Part shown: one piece after another, positions 8,649 through 17,799 of the stretch
How the letters are laid out: every line of letters begins with the position of its first letter
Position numbering within the stretch: position 1 is the stretch's first letter
From: Zancudomyces culisetae
Lineage: Eukaryota > Kickxellomycota > Harpellomycetes > Harpellales > Legeriomycetaceae
Assembly (NCBI GenBank): GCA_001969505.1
Contig: LSSK01000619.1
Location: forward strand, 1 to 19,444
DNA length: 19,444 nucleotides
Reading direction: 5' to 3'
Translations under genes and position numbers: made by a program
Notes under the pieces: generated by a model
What the model saw: the letters and a program-made list of their open reading frames with translations, nothing else
Databases searched by the model: none
Told to the model about the DNA's origin: nothing

Positions 8649-10430
8649 ATGCGACAACTAATATCAAAAACTCTCAGAAGGGATTTTCTGACAGATTCCC
8701 TTATAAAAAAGCTGCCGGCACGAGGAATAGTTGGGAAAATTGGCTTGAGAAATGTACTTGCATTGAAACGCACTAACAGCCCCATCTTGAACACCGTGAG
8801 ATATAAAACGGATACCACAACACTTAAGGACAAAAACCAAACGATTCCTAAAGCCGAAGATCTGAAACATCCAAAAATATATAAAAAAGATGAGGGGGAA
8901 CCAATGGTAACGACCTTGAAAAATGGATTGCAAATAGTTTCTGAAAACAAACCTGGACATTTTTCTGTGGTTGGCGTATATGTGGATTCTGGCTCAAGAT
9001 ATGAAACACAAGAGACGATAGGATATAGCTATGTTCTCGACCGTATGTCTTTTAAAGCCACCAAAAGATTCAACAGTGAGCTAATAAAGGAAAAAATAGA
9101 AGAATTAGGTGGGAGCATTTCAAGTTTTGCGACCAAGGAATGTATGATGTATCAAGCTGCTATATTTCCCGAAGACGTGGGAAAGACTGTTGAGCTTTTG
9201 GGAGAAGCTGTACTGAAACCAAAGTTTTTAAAAGAGGACCTAGAGGAAACTTTGCTGGGGATTCCTTGGGAATTGGAGGATATCAAATCGAAAGATGAAA
9301 TATATCTACCGGAACTATTCCACAGCGTTGCATACAGTAACAAAACGTTGGGAAACAATATTCTGGAGCTTCTTAGAAATATCGAAACAATAACTACCGA
9401 GACTCTCAACGAATATCATAAAAAATGGTACACACCTGACCGCATAGTTATAGCTGCAGTAGGTGTTGAGCATGATAAATTTGTTGAGCTGTGCAAGAAA
9501 GCAGGTTTTGGTGAAGAGCCTTGTTCAGATCAGGCCTCAGCGCTCATAGAAACAGAGGTAGATGCCAATAAAGGCCACAAGTCCACCAAATTTAGCTTCC
9601 GTGATATATTGTTTAAAAAAACAGAAAACATTAACCCAGTATCATCAATGGATGTGCCTGTGCTGTCAAAACTAAAAGCAAACTATACTGGTGGCACTTT
9701 GTTTGTACCAGATCCTGCTGCAGAATTTACTTCTTTGTACCTTGGCTTTGAATCCTCAGGGATTTTTGACGAAAAAAAGCTATACGCATACGCCACTCTA
9801 CAGATGCTTCTAGGAGGAGGAGGGTCGTTTTCTGCTGGAGGTCCTGGAAAGGGGATGTATTCCAGGCTTTACACCAGAGTACTAAATCAATGTAGCTGGG
9901 CCGAATCCTGTGTCGCATTTCATCATTGTTATAATGACACTGGGCTATTTGGAATCAGTGCATCGTGCCATCCGGGTTCTGAACACGCAATGCTGGAGAC
10001 TGTAATAAAGGAATTTTTTGCAGTAGCCAATCTTTCTTCCACAAAAAACCAGTTTGTGAATACCGGCTCGTCCTCTTCTAATGGATCCTTCACTCTTTCT
10101 GGATATGGACCTTGGTCAACTTCTGGGCAGTCTCTAACCAACATTGAGGTCAGCAGAGCTAAAAACATGCTGAAAAGTAGCCTGCTAATGAACATTGAGA
10201 GCAGGGCTGTTCAGCTGGAAGATTTGGGTCGTCAGATTCAAGTTTTAGGCAAAAAGATATCGCCTGAAGAGGTTGTAGCAAAGATAGACGAGGTGACGGC
10301 CGAAGACCTTAATCAGGTTGCTGCCGAGCTTTTGACCAAGCCTGCCACCGTTCTGGCTGTGGGTCAGGTGAAAGGGCTGGAGAATTTTGCCTTGAAAATG
10401 CTACAATCTTATGGCTTAACTACATTCTAA
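8649..10430 (+). CDS. MAS2: Mitochondrial processing peptidase alpha subunit
   Basis: MPP is the matrix heterodimer that removes presequences from imported proteins; the alpha subunit binds substrate while beta holds the zinc. This single-exon protein has 593 aa. The basic, Ser/Thr-containing N-terminus is a mitochondrial presequence, and the conserved core starts near residue 86 (TTLKNGLQIVSEN). The beta-type HxxEH motif is absent; residues 127-138 read YSYVLDRMSFKA, the degenerate form usual for alpha subunits. The hallmark glycine-rich loop is intact at about 388-403 (GGGGSFSAGGPGKGM) and is followed by SRLYTRVLN. Length exceeds yeast Mas2 (about 480 aa) because of a long leader, an extra segment near 300-345 and a Ser/Gly/Asn-rich insert at 464-496. 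The ATG at 8649 has A at -3. Identification as alpha rather than beta or a cytochrome bc1 core protein rests on the glycine-rich loop. Confidence 0.95.
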   Translation: MRQLISKTLRRDFLTDSLIKKLPARGIVGKIGLRNVLALKRTNSPILNTVRYKTDTTTLKDKNQTIPKAEDLKHPKIYKKDEGEPMVTTLKNGLQIVSENKPGHFSVVGVYVDSGSRYETQETIGYSYVLDRMSFKATKRFNSELIKEKIEELGGSISSFATKECMMYQAAIFPEDVGKTVELLGEAVLKPKFLKEDLEETLLGIPWELEDIKSKDEIYLPELFHSVAYSNKTLGNNILELLRNIETITTETLNEYHKKWYTPDRIVIAAVGVEHDKFVELCKKAGFGEEPCSDQASALIETEVDANKGHKSTKFSFRDILFKKTENINPVSSMDVPVLSKLKANYTGGTLFVPDPAAEFTSLYLGFESSGIFDEKKLYAYATLQMLLGGGGSFSAGGPGKGMYSRLYTRVLNQCSWAESCVAFHHCYNDTGLFGISASCHPGSEHAMLETVIKEFFAVANLSSTKNQFVNTGSSSSNGSFTLSGYGPWSTSGQSLTNIEVSRAKNMLKSSLLMNIESRAVQLEDLGRQIQVLGKKISPEEVVAKIDEVTAEDLNQVAAELLTKPATVLAVGQVKGLENFALKMLQSYGLTTF

Positions 10431-10837
10431 TACTTTTACTGTAGCGTATTTGTTTTTATTCCTTGTTCTTGCAAACCCTCTACCACATCACTTTTTATTA
10501 TTATTAATCTGTGCTTTTTTAAACATTTTTCACTATTCTCACCACCACTAAACGTAAGATACAAATCAAAAAGCAGACTTTGAGTTAATTCACGCTTGGC
10601 TTGCGCTTCACGAGTTTTTATTACTCAGGCACTATTCGGGTGTGGGGGGAGGAGAGAGAGAGATAAAAGCCCCTATATATTAAATTTAAAGTGCACTTAT
10701 TTTAGCTAATTAGTTGGTATATTCTAAACATCTAAATTAAAATGTATAAGAACAAAGTAAAATAAGTTTCTATCAACAGAATGGAAAATTTTATTCGATG
10801 GTCAGGCGAATTTACACGTATATCTTTACGATGGTAT
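10431..10837. other. Convergent intergenic spacer between MAS2 and the GT25-like gene
   Basis: The 3' ends of both genes face each other here. It contains T-rich DNA after the MAS2 stop and a purine-rich patch around 10640-10663 (a run of six G, then GGAG and five GA repeats). No gene, RNA or canonical AATAAA for MAS2 was seen. Confidence 0.5.
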
Positions 10838-11776
10838 TTAATCTTTTGTGTATATTATTTTATCCTTGCAGCCATATGAACCTAGCCATTTATTTTTAAC
10901 CAAATCATTCATTACTGGAATAATGCCTATCTCGCTTATGCTTTTCCCAGAAGTGTGTTTCAAATATTCAGCTGTTACAAAAGTGGTTGCACAGGACATT
11001 GATACTGCATAGCTATCTAAATTCTCCAAGCTATCAAGTTCAAAAGTTTTCTTGGACTTATCCTCCACATCATTCACTGTTTCTTTATTATCTTTTTGCT
11101 GGACTTTGTCAGTATCTTGTTTGCCTGCGTGTGGGGCCGAGCAGCTAAAACATAGCAGGTCCCAATTTTCACCTAATTCTTGTCGAATACTGACCATTTT
11201 TTGCCTAACATCCTTTACCATGTTTGTACTGTCAGACAATATCAGTGCGCCATTCTCGTAGCCATTATCCACAATTCGCTGATATATATCCATATGTACT
11301 TTTGTGATTTCGTCTGTGTTCTTTCTAACAAATTCGAATTTAACACCTAGCTCCTTTAACAAGTCTCGCATCCGTACTCTGCCCTTAGAATCGGTCGCTG
11401 AGGAAATGACATATACTTTGTCAAATCCAAGTGTGTTGCTTCTTTCCGACTTTCCCTTTATATTCTGGTACTTATCACTCATCACATTTCTGCTTCCTAT
11501 ACCTGCATAATCTAGATATTTGGCAATGCCATCCATATTCACCAAGGGCTTGGGTTCTTTGATTTCGTAGTTTCCTCTACCCAAATCACTATCCAGCCTT
11601 TGAATGATTTCTAGTTTCTGTTCGGCATTCAGTCCGTTATACTCATGCCAGGTTGGTACATGTACAGTTTTTCGGCTTAATACCAGGTATACCAGCAACA
11701 TTGATGTAGTTGCCACAAATGATGCCAAGATTAACCGTATTATTGGCTTGGTAAGTCCTAGTCGCCTCCTTATCAT
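10838..11776 (-). CDS. Type II membrane protein with divergent GT25-like domain
   Basis: A single-exon gene of 312 aa. A short basic cytosolic tail (MIRRRLGLTK) precedes a membrane anchor at about 11-33 (RLILASFVATTSMLLVYLVL), the layout of a Golgi or ER type II enzyme. Residues 119-160 (DKVYVISSATDSKGRVRM, then LKELGVKFEFV) match the opening of GT25 glycosyltransferases, where a beta strand precedes an R-x-x-M helix and a strand reading gi-fe. Residues 177-183 (ALILSDS) occupy the place of the family's ALILEDD, WDLLCFS (205-211) fits the next conserved strand, and YAVSMSCAT (256-264) the later YxVS region. Acidic, Lys-rich residues 220-245 look like a disordered insert. The acidic motif expected to hold metal and donor is changed to SDS, so activity is doubtful. 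The family assignment is from pattern only and moderate. Confidence 0.55.
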   Translation of the reverse strand: MIRRRLGLTKPIIRLILASFVATTSMLLVYLVLSRKTVHVPTWHEYNGLNAEQKLEIIQRLDSDLGRGNYEIKEPKPLVNMDGIAKYLDYAGIGSRNVMSDKYQNIKGKSERSNTLGFDKVYVISSATDSKGRVRMRDLLKELGVKFEFVRKNTDEITKVHMDIYQRIVDNGYENGALILSDSTNMVKDVRQKMVSIRQELGENWDLLCFSCSAPHAGKQDTDKVQQKDNKETVNDVEDKSKKTFELDSLENLDSYAVSMSCATTFVTAEYLKHTSGKSISEIGIIPVMNDLVKNKWLGSYGCKDKIIYTKD

Positions 11777-11848
11777 CCTATTCTTCTGTTTTCCCTTTTC
11801 TTTGTTTGTTTTAGTTTTTTCTTACAACTGCGCTAATAAGTGCAAGGC

Positions 11849-11878
11849 TAAAAGTAAAAGTAAAAGTAAAAGTGAAAG
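11849..11878. repeat. Hexanucleotide microsatellite (TAAAAG)
   Basis: Four perfect TAAAAG units and one TGAAAG unit in tandem, in the 5' flank of the GT25-like gene. Confidence 0.85.
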
Positions 11879-13077
11879 TATTCAGCACCTATGTTGTGTT
11901 ATTGTTCGTGTATTCTATTTTTATTTTACCTGTCGTTTTTTTTTCGCTTCTGCAAATATAGTAAAAATAGGAATTTATCAAAGTGGTTTGGTGGGATCTT
12001 GGGATAAGTCTTTTTTCTTTTTTGCTGATCAACTTGCTGCTTCCATAAAAAGAAAAATATTCATGCCGATAAACCGTTGGCCTGTTCATGTTCTTTGTGG
12101 GTTTATTTTTGTGATTGAGCGGGTTGAAAGAAAAAACTATTGTGCATTTATTTTGCGCTCTGTTAATTTGCTAAAATATTGCTAAAGTGTACAATGTAAA
12201 TGGTGAAATAATGAAGCAGCACATGGCCGAGAAATCTGAATTTTCATGCCAATGCTTTATACAATTGAGTGTATTAACCCAAAGCTAGTCTCGAATTTCA
12301 CGACTAATTGAGAGGTTTCAATACTACATAAAAAAATAAAAAGAAGCTAAAAAAGCTACCCACAGATAACTAAATTAGCGTGCTAAAGTAGTCGTTGAAT
12401 GCACCTATGAAGATTTGGATATCTCAGAGCTAAGGGATCAAAGCAAAATAAATTAATATCGTTGGCGCTATATATTTTAAATCCTTGTATGTAATGCCCA
12501 ACAACAAGTATAATACGGAACTTTTAGTTTTCACAAGTTTTGTTGTTCATAACAGTCTTGGCTCTCTTGAGATTGTTAAATGCACCACCACTATTATCAA
12601 TCTAGTCGTGAATTTAACCACGATACCTCCATTGCTCAAAATACGTTTTCGCTCATTAGAACCCTTTAATATCAGATTAAAAAACGAACTGCTAGTGGAG
12701 AGGAGAAGGGTCAGAGGTACTAGCATTCCGTACCCCAGAAAACTGGATAGGCTGACGCTAAAAAGTGGTAAATCCTTGGAAGGGTTTGTTTGGTTTTTAA
12801 ACTCCATAAAAAAAGGCTCAAGCAAATGTGAGCTTTTCTGGAAAAACTATAGCAATTGTTGTAACTGCCGATTTATTCATTTGATGCTGACTCTTAATAT
12901 ACAATACGTCCATGCTTAGACAATCGTTTTTTTTTACAATTTCTTTTTAGTGAAACCCAAGTTTAGTTTCATTTACGAAATAATAATATTTTTAGTATAG
13001 TAAGCCCGACAATCATACAAAAAAAAATAACTGAGTATCGAATACTGATTAATTCAACTAACTAGAAAATTGTACCC

Positions 13078-13107
13078 ATCATCGCCACCATCACCACCAT
13101 CACCACC
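13078..13107. repeat. GGT/GAT trinucleotide-type repeat just after the TMEM16 stop codon
   Basis: On the minus strand the bases after the TAG stop consist of GGT, GAT and GGC triplets that stay in the TMEM16 reading frame (Gly-Gly-Asp repeats). On the plus strand the same bases are ACC/ATC triplets. It is probably a 3' UTR microsatellite. Confidence 0.85.
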
Positions 13108-13113
13108 GCGGAC

Positions 13114-16035
13114 CTAGTCTACCTTAAACGCGTCTTTTACTGACTGGACAGCGAATTGAACACACTTGGCATTTAAGCGGTATAGATCACCATCAACACC
13201 GTTCGCTGATAAGGTAGAGAGCTTTTGAGAACTTGTATACGTTTGTACCAAGTCACCACCAGTGTTTTGTTTCTCGGCTGGTTTCATATTTCTGATTTTT
13301 ACAGTAAATTCGGAAGGTTTCTGTGGTTGGGCTTTGTGAGCAAATGCATTTGCAATCAGGGAAATACGGTGAGCTTTTTTGGCGGCCTTTGCAGCCTTGT
13401 CAGAAAGCGATGGCCAGGTTGAGTTTAAGACAGCTTTAAATAGTCCAAACGAAATCAAAAACACATGTTCAGCCAAGAAAGCGCAATACAGAGCCACATT
13501 CCAATTTGTTCTTCCAGAAAAGGATATGGTTTCGGCGGTATCTTCAGGTGATCCTGCGGACGGGTAGTCAAACAAAAAGAAGTTTTTACTGAATTGGTAC
13601 ACCAAAAGCGTGTTTGCGATCGACCCTAGCCAAGCGGTCAATCTCAGAATATACAACCACTGACCGATAGAGTTTGCACGCACTGGAACAGGCCTTTGAA
13701 ACGAGGAGCATATTTTTGCGGCATCCGAACGCAGTTCTATTCCGTTGTTGAGAAATGCAACAAGCGGAGCCAGCGGCCAGGCTACTGAGTAGAAAGTAAC
13801 ATACCCGAATTGCGTTGCCATCTCAGCGTAGTCTGAATAGATAGAGTATACGGGTAAATCGGCCTCCCTAGTTACTTGATGAATGAAGCGTGCCTGGTAA
13901 AGCCCTAGTTGAGGAAGGTTGGCAAGTTCGTTCACACTTTGTTCATCTCCTTCGGCACTGATAGTATTGTATCCTAGAAATGACTCTGCAAAATCAAATG
14001 TAGATAAAAACGTAGCCGATTTTCCTTTTAGATTTCTTATGCTTCGCCTGTTCGATACTTGACCTGCAAAGTTCTTTGAGCCAAGACGAGGTCTTACGCC
14101 TACTTCTCCCTTACTAGCTGAATCTTCCATCTTACCCGCAGGTGAGGATACGGATTCCTCTTTTGAGTCTGCTACATTTTTTTTGATTTGTTTGCGGGCA
14201 TCCCACCATCTCATTACAGCAGGTATTATAGAACCAGTGATTTGCGAAACTACTCTTTCTGTAAGAACCGAGTATATCAACAACGCTTGAAGTTTGTTTG
14301 CGGCAGGTACAGAGTTGTGTTTCAGGGCCTGTGCTACCGAACTTGTAAGCCTACGTCCTTTCCTAAACGGATAAAGTATGAGCTTATAAAACTTTGACCA
14401 GACTGTGCGACAACCTGCCTCAAACCCTCTTCTGAATGGAAGAAACACCCATGCCATCAATAACATTGATCCTTGGTCTCGCAAAAATTGAAACGTGAAT
14501 AGCTTGAGCAAATACTGCTGTGAGTATTCAGAGTCATACTCATAATTTTCAAAGTCATTTAACGATTCCGCAATTTTTTCACATATACTAGTGAAGGTTG
14601 GAACTAGAAGCGAATAAATAACAGTTGGTAAAAACACCAGAATGGACGAAAATGGTCCGTCGTACATATCTTCCATAAATATTTGGAGTGCAAACATCGC
14701 CGATATAAGCCCCGCCATTGCCACCAAGAATAACAACATTACTGGTAAACCAACAGCCCTTCGCATCCACCGCTCTAGCTGTGAAAATTCTGGAACTGCC
14801 TCTCCTGTAGCGCTGTCAACGCCAAATGTTTTAGGTTTGAAATCAATTCTTCGGCTTTCCTTTTCTCTAATATCACCTTGAAGACCCCAAACTGTCGCTA
14901 AATCATCCTGTTTCCTCTCCCACGTCTCTGTAAATGCTATACTCCATAACATTGTTGTGATCGAGACAACAATTGAGAATGAGTCGATAAAGAAAAACGC
15001 AATCACACCAATAACTGTAGGTATAGCCAACATCATCAGATAGTGTTGTAGAAATCCAAAATATATTGCTATTTCCTCCCCAAAATGCGTCCTCAACTCA
15101 CAAATGTCCCGATTGTTAATAAACCATTTTGTCGACCATTTTTTCAGCCACTCCTTGTTGTACTGTCGATCGTGCAACGGAAAAATACCCCTAACCCACC
15201 TTTCTCTGTCCAAGCGTATATTAGCACCTCCCTCTTGTGTTGGACCGGTTATTATCCCATATACCAGTCTCTGTCTTTCTGCCTCGGCCAACCAGATACC
15301 ACTGGAGTCTGCACGCATGTCGGATTTTGTCGTTTCGCTGTCTCTTTTTTCATATTGCATTCTATTTTTTATCAAATCGATCGGTTCTATTGTTGATTGA
15401 CCATATTGGTACTGTTTTTTCCTATATTCGTGTTCTATACGTGCTTTACTACAAGAAACAAACAGTAAAAGCTGATTCTCATTCATAAATATGTTGTATT
15501 TTTCTAGCTCTTCAGTACACGAACGAGGCCTAGCACCCTCAGCTGTAGGTGTTTTCGCTTCTTTACCATTTTTTCTCTCCAACCTGCTTATACCCCTTCT
15601 TATTTCTACGTATAAACCAGCATCAGTCAATCTACTTATAATGTCCGTTATGGATCTCTCAACCATTCGTTGTTTTTCTGCTCTTTTTTTTCCAAGTTCC
15701 TCGGCACCTAAAGCTCTGTCCTTTATAGCTGTGAACATACCCGATTTTGAAGGTGGAGTGTATTTGAAGACAATGACAAAATCGGAGTATAGCTCGTTTT
15801 CTGAGTCCAAAGCACGTTCAACAAATTCCTCTTTGATATATTTATTTCTTCGAACCTCTTGCTGCCGATTCCAGTGAATACGGATATTCTCCATAAATGT
15901 CAGTCTACTCTGGTATTCTGTTATATCTGCAGTCTTTTCGCTATCACTGCCATATCCAAGATCCGGGTTGTCATTAATAGTTGAAGTGTCCAGTGATAGC
16001 TGGGCTTTGCTGCGGTTTTTTGTTTCCTCTTTCAT
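13114..16035 (-). CDS. IST2: TMEM16/anoctamin family protein, Ist2-like (lipid scramblase or ion channel)
   Basis: A single-exon gene of 973 aa. In fungi this family comprises calcium-regulated scramblases and the ER-plasma membrane tether Ist2. Residues up to about 285 form the cytosolic N-terminal domain. The family signature follows: GIFPLHDRQYN, then FGEEIAIYFGFLQHYLMML (about 318-336) leading into the first membrane helix. About ten hydrophobic segments can be followed. The segment SDYAEMATQFGYVTF (734-748) and NNGIELRSDAAKI (763-775) carry the acidic pairs D-x-x-E and E-x-x-x-D that bind calcium in fungal TMEM16 proteins, followed by RPVPVRA. A hydrophilic loop of about 110 residues (610-720) separates the middle helices. 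The C-terminal tail lacks the strongly polybasic cortical sorting signal of yeast Ist2. The ATG at 16033-16035 is the first in frame after a TGA. Scramblase versus tether function cannot be decided. Confidence 0.9.
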   Translation of the reverse strand: MKEETKNRSKAQLSLDTSTINDNPDLGYGSDSEKTADITEYQSRLTFMENIRIHWNRQQEVRRNKYIKEEFVERALDSENELYSDFVIVFKYTPPSKSGMFTAIKDRALGAEELGKKRAEKQRMVERSITDIISRLTDAGLYVEIRRGISRLERKNGKEAKTPTAEGARPRSCTEELEKYNIFMNENQLLLFVSCSKARIEHEYRKKQYQYGQSTIEPIDLIKNRMQYEKRDSETTKSDMRADSSGIWLAEAERQRLVYGIITGPTQEGGANIRLDRERWVRGIFPLHDRQYNKEWLKKWSTKWFINNRDICELRTHFGEEIAIYFGFLQHYLMMLAIPTVIGVIAFFFIDSFSIVVSITTMLWSIAFTETWERKQDDLATVWGLQGDIREKESRRIDFKPKTFGVDSATGEAVPEFSQLERWMRRAVGLPVMLLFLVAMAGLISAMFALQIFMEDMYDGPFSSILVFLPTVIYSLLVPTFTSICEKIAESLNDFENYEYDSEYSQQYLLKLFTFQFLRDQGSMLLMAWVFLPFRRGFEAGCRTVWSKFYKLILYPFRKGRRLTSSVAQALKHNSVPAANKLQALLIYSVLTERVVSQITGSIIPAVMRWWDARKQIKKNVADSKEESVSSPAGKMEDSASKGEVGVRPRLGSKNFAGQVSNRRSIRNLKGKSATFLSTFDFAESFLGYNTISAEGDEQSVNELANLPQLGLYQARFIHQVTREADLPVYSIYSDYAEMATQFGYVTFYSVAWPLAPLVAFLNNGIELRSDAAKICSSFQRPVPVRANSIGQWLYILRLTAWLGSIANTLLVYQFSKNFFLFDYPSAGSPEDTAETISFSGRTNWNVALYCAFLAEHVFLISFGLFKAVLNSTWPSLSDKAAKAAKKAHRISLIANAFAHKAQPQKPSEFTVKIRNMKPAEKQNTGGDLVQTYTSSQKLSTLSANGVDGDLYRLNAKCVQFAVQSVKDAFKVD

Positions 16036-17799
16036 TTCCACTTTGTAAAAGGAGGCTCAATAGTTTAAATTCAATCTTTTTTTTTCTCCAGTCTTGCGGA
16101 AATACAGTAAAATATATGCCTAAATCGATACTACTCTAATGTTTTATTTTGTTATGTCTGTTCGTAAACCCTTTGAACGCTTTTAGACCATATTTAACTC
16201 TTTCTGACTTTAGCGCAATTCAAGCAAATTCCGAATGAAAATAACGTGGGAATAAATTCATCCGATTTTTTGTCTGAGTTCAAAAATCCTGAGGATCAGT
16301 TAAAATGGAAATTGGCTATTTCTTTTTGTTTTTACTTGCAGTAAATAAATGCCATCCATAAACGAGAGAAAACATAAAGCGCTAATGGGCTATCTCACAT
16401 AAAAAGGCTATTTTCTCATCCAATATAATTAAAAAGTTAGCTAGATTTACGTAATTGTTTGCTATTGAAACCAACAAACAATAATTTTTTTCTGCGATTC
16501 AACTTATCCTAGACAAATCGTTTACGCCAATATTTTGTCTTTGCAGGCCCACTGCAAACTATGACCACTTGTTACAGGGTGAGTCTTGATCAGGAAAATG
16601 CACCTAAAATTATTCATTAAGCAAGTATCATTCTAAAACACAGCTGAGCAATATTGTGTTTGTGAAAAAAAGGAAAGGGGCGTATATGTGTATGTATGTA
16701 CTTATATGTTATTCATGCGTGTATTTATGTGTGCCTTATTAAAGATAGGACGGGGGAAATACTGGAACAATTGAATTGGTAAATGCTCTTGCGAGTGATG
16801 TGGAATAAGGATGGAAAACTAGAGTATGTTATTTATAAAAAAATACAAGTTTAGCTCCAGAAGCTTTTGGTTTGTAGTTTTGTTGAGTAAACAGGGAACG
16901 GGAATATCGTAGTTAGTGATAATATTGCGTATGCATCCCCGCTCAGCTAGAACAAACCTCATAGCTTATATCTTTTCTTAAAGGTCTTTTTTTTTAAAAA
17001 AAAAAAAAAGGTATGAAAGCTAGCACTTGGTCTTTCGGAAAAAGTGACCAGCAGCTTTATAGTACTGCTAACTAAACCGTTGACCCAAGAAAGTCAGATA
17101 GTCGCCTTGATGGCTAATGAAAAAATTGGCTTGATATTAAAATGTGATCATGTGTTACGCATCGTAATACGCAAAGAGTCTATACCAATCTCTAAAAAGA
17201 AGAAAAATAACACAAGCCCAGTTTAAACGCTTTGAAAGGATTTTACAAGAAAGAGCTGGTATTAGTGTATAAAATGCTGGTAAATACTAACAACAACGCA
17301 GGTAGGCAAAACAGTTTCTATGCTTTCAAAAGACAAAAAAAGAATATTCGTACGCAGGCCAAAACGGGTGGGGGAGTATTACATTATTTCTCTACGGGCT
17401 CTACTGCTACTAATATCATTACATAGCCATCTCACTAGTAGACAGTTTTTTTTCACTTTTTTAGAGAAATCTACTATACTATCTTTATAGTTTCGGCAAA
17501 CACTTTGGCAAAACTACGGTAAAAATTTTTTTTATCAAAACCAACATCCCCAGGTCTAAAATGAAAATTTTAAATGAAATCAAAATAAAGGAGAAATAGA
17601 TTAGCCAATTTGCTAGGAACTCAAATGGGCCAATAGCAATTTAGATAAAAAAATTTCAAAAAAAAATCGAGGATAGAGTAGAAAGCTGAAAAAAAATCAG
17701 GAATAATAGAATAAAAATAATAATAGTAACACTTTTCAAAATTATCCTTTTTTTTTCAAGACTATAGGTAATAGTTTGGTGGAATAAAGTACTAGAAGA
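16036..17799. other. TMEM16-RPS8 intergenic region, with open segments
   Basis: A 1.76 kb divergent spacer. It holds the tentative six-exon frame described separately and a T9A14 tract (16987-17009). A further open plus-strand segment, 17232-17426, contains a good splice-donor-like site inside it (CGCAG-GTAGGC near 17300). The last 370 bases serve as the RPS8 promoter and are rich in T and A runs. Confidence 0.45.
16154..17226 (+). CDS. Tentative six-exon gene, unknown protein of about 145 aa
   Basis: I do not recognise the product. Open segments 16154-16163, 16214-16340, 16547-16578, 16745-16778, 16855-16886 and 17024-17226 join in frame through GT-AG junctions (introns 50, 206, 166, 76 and 137 nt); the sum, 438 nt, is a multiple of three and ends in TAA. 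The product begins MSVPQFKQIPNENN, contains DFLSEFKNPEDQLKWKLAI and YDHLLQDRTGEILEQLN, and ends with a basic tail (ISKKKKNN). The first intron has a CTGAC branch-like site close to its acceptor; the second has the pyrimidine-rich acceptor TTTGTCTTTGCAG, and the third begins with GTGAGT. It lies divergent from the TMEM16 gene. Three exons of only 32-34 nt make the model fragile, and the longest open segment (68 codons) could arise by chance in DNA of this composition. Confidence 0.25.

Larger units (their letters stand above)
11777..13113. other. Intergenic region between the GT25-like and TMEM16 genes
   Basis: The right part of 1.3 kb of AT-rich DNA has a 136-codon plus-strand frame from ATG 12494 to 12919, with an overlapping antisense frame of 92 codons; neither has a recognisable domain. 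A two-segment frame at 12211-12270 and 12379-12456 is described as a finding. Next to the GT25-like start lies a TAAAAG hexanucleotide repeat (11849-11878). No RNA gene was found. Confidence 0.45.

Noticed and set aside
11604-12185. 193-codon plus-strand frame
   Set aside because: Its first part is antisense to the GT25-like coding sequence and the rest is low-complexity Phe/Lys/Ser from AT-rich DNA.
12494-12919. 142-codon plus-strand ORF with a 92-codon antisense partner
   Set aside because: About one such frame is expected by chance in a window of this size and composition. There is no domain, no codon-use contrast and no good leader.
15085-15877. Plus-strand frames of 83-128 codons
   Set aside because: They are antisense shadows of the TMEM16 gene.
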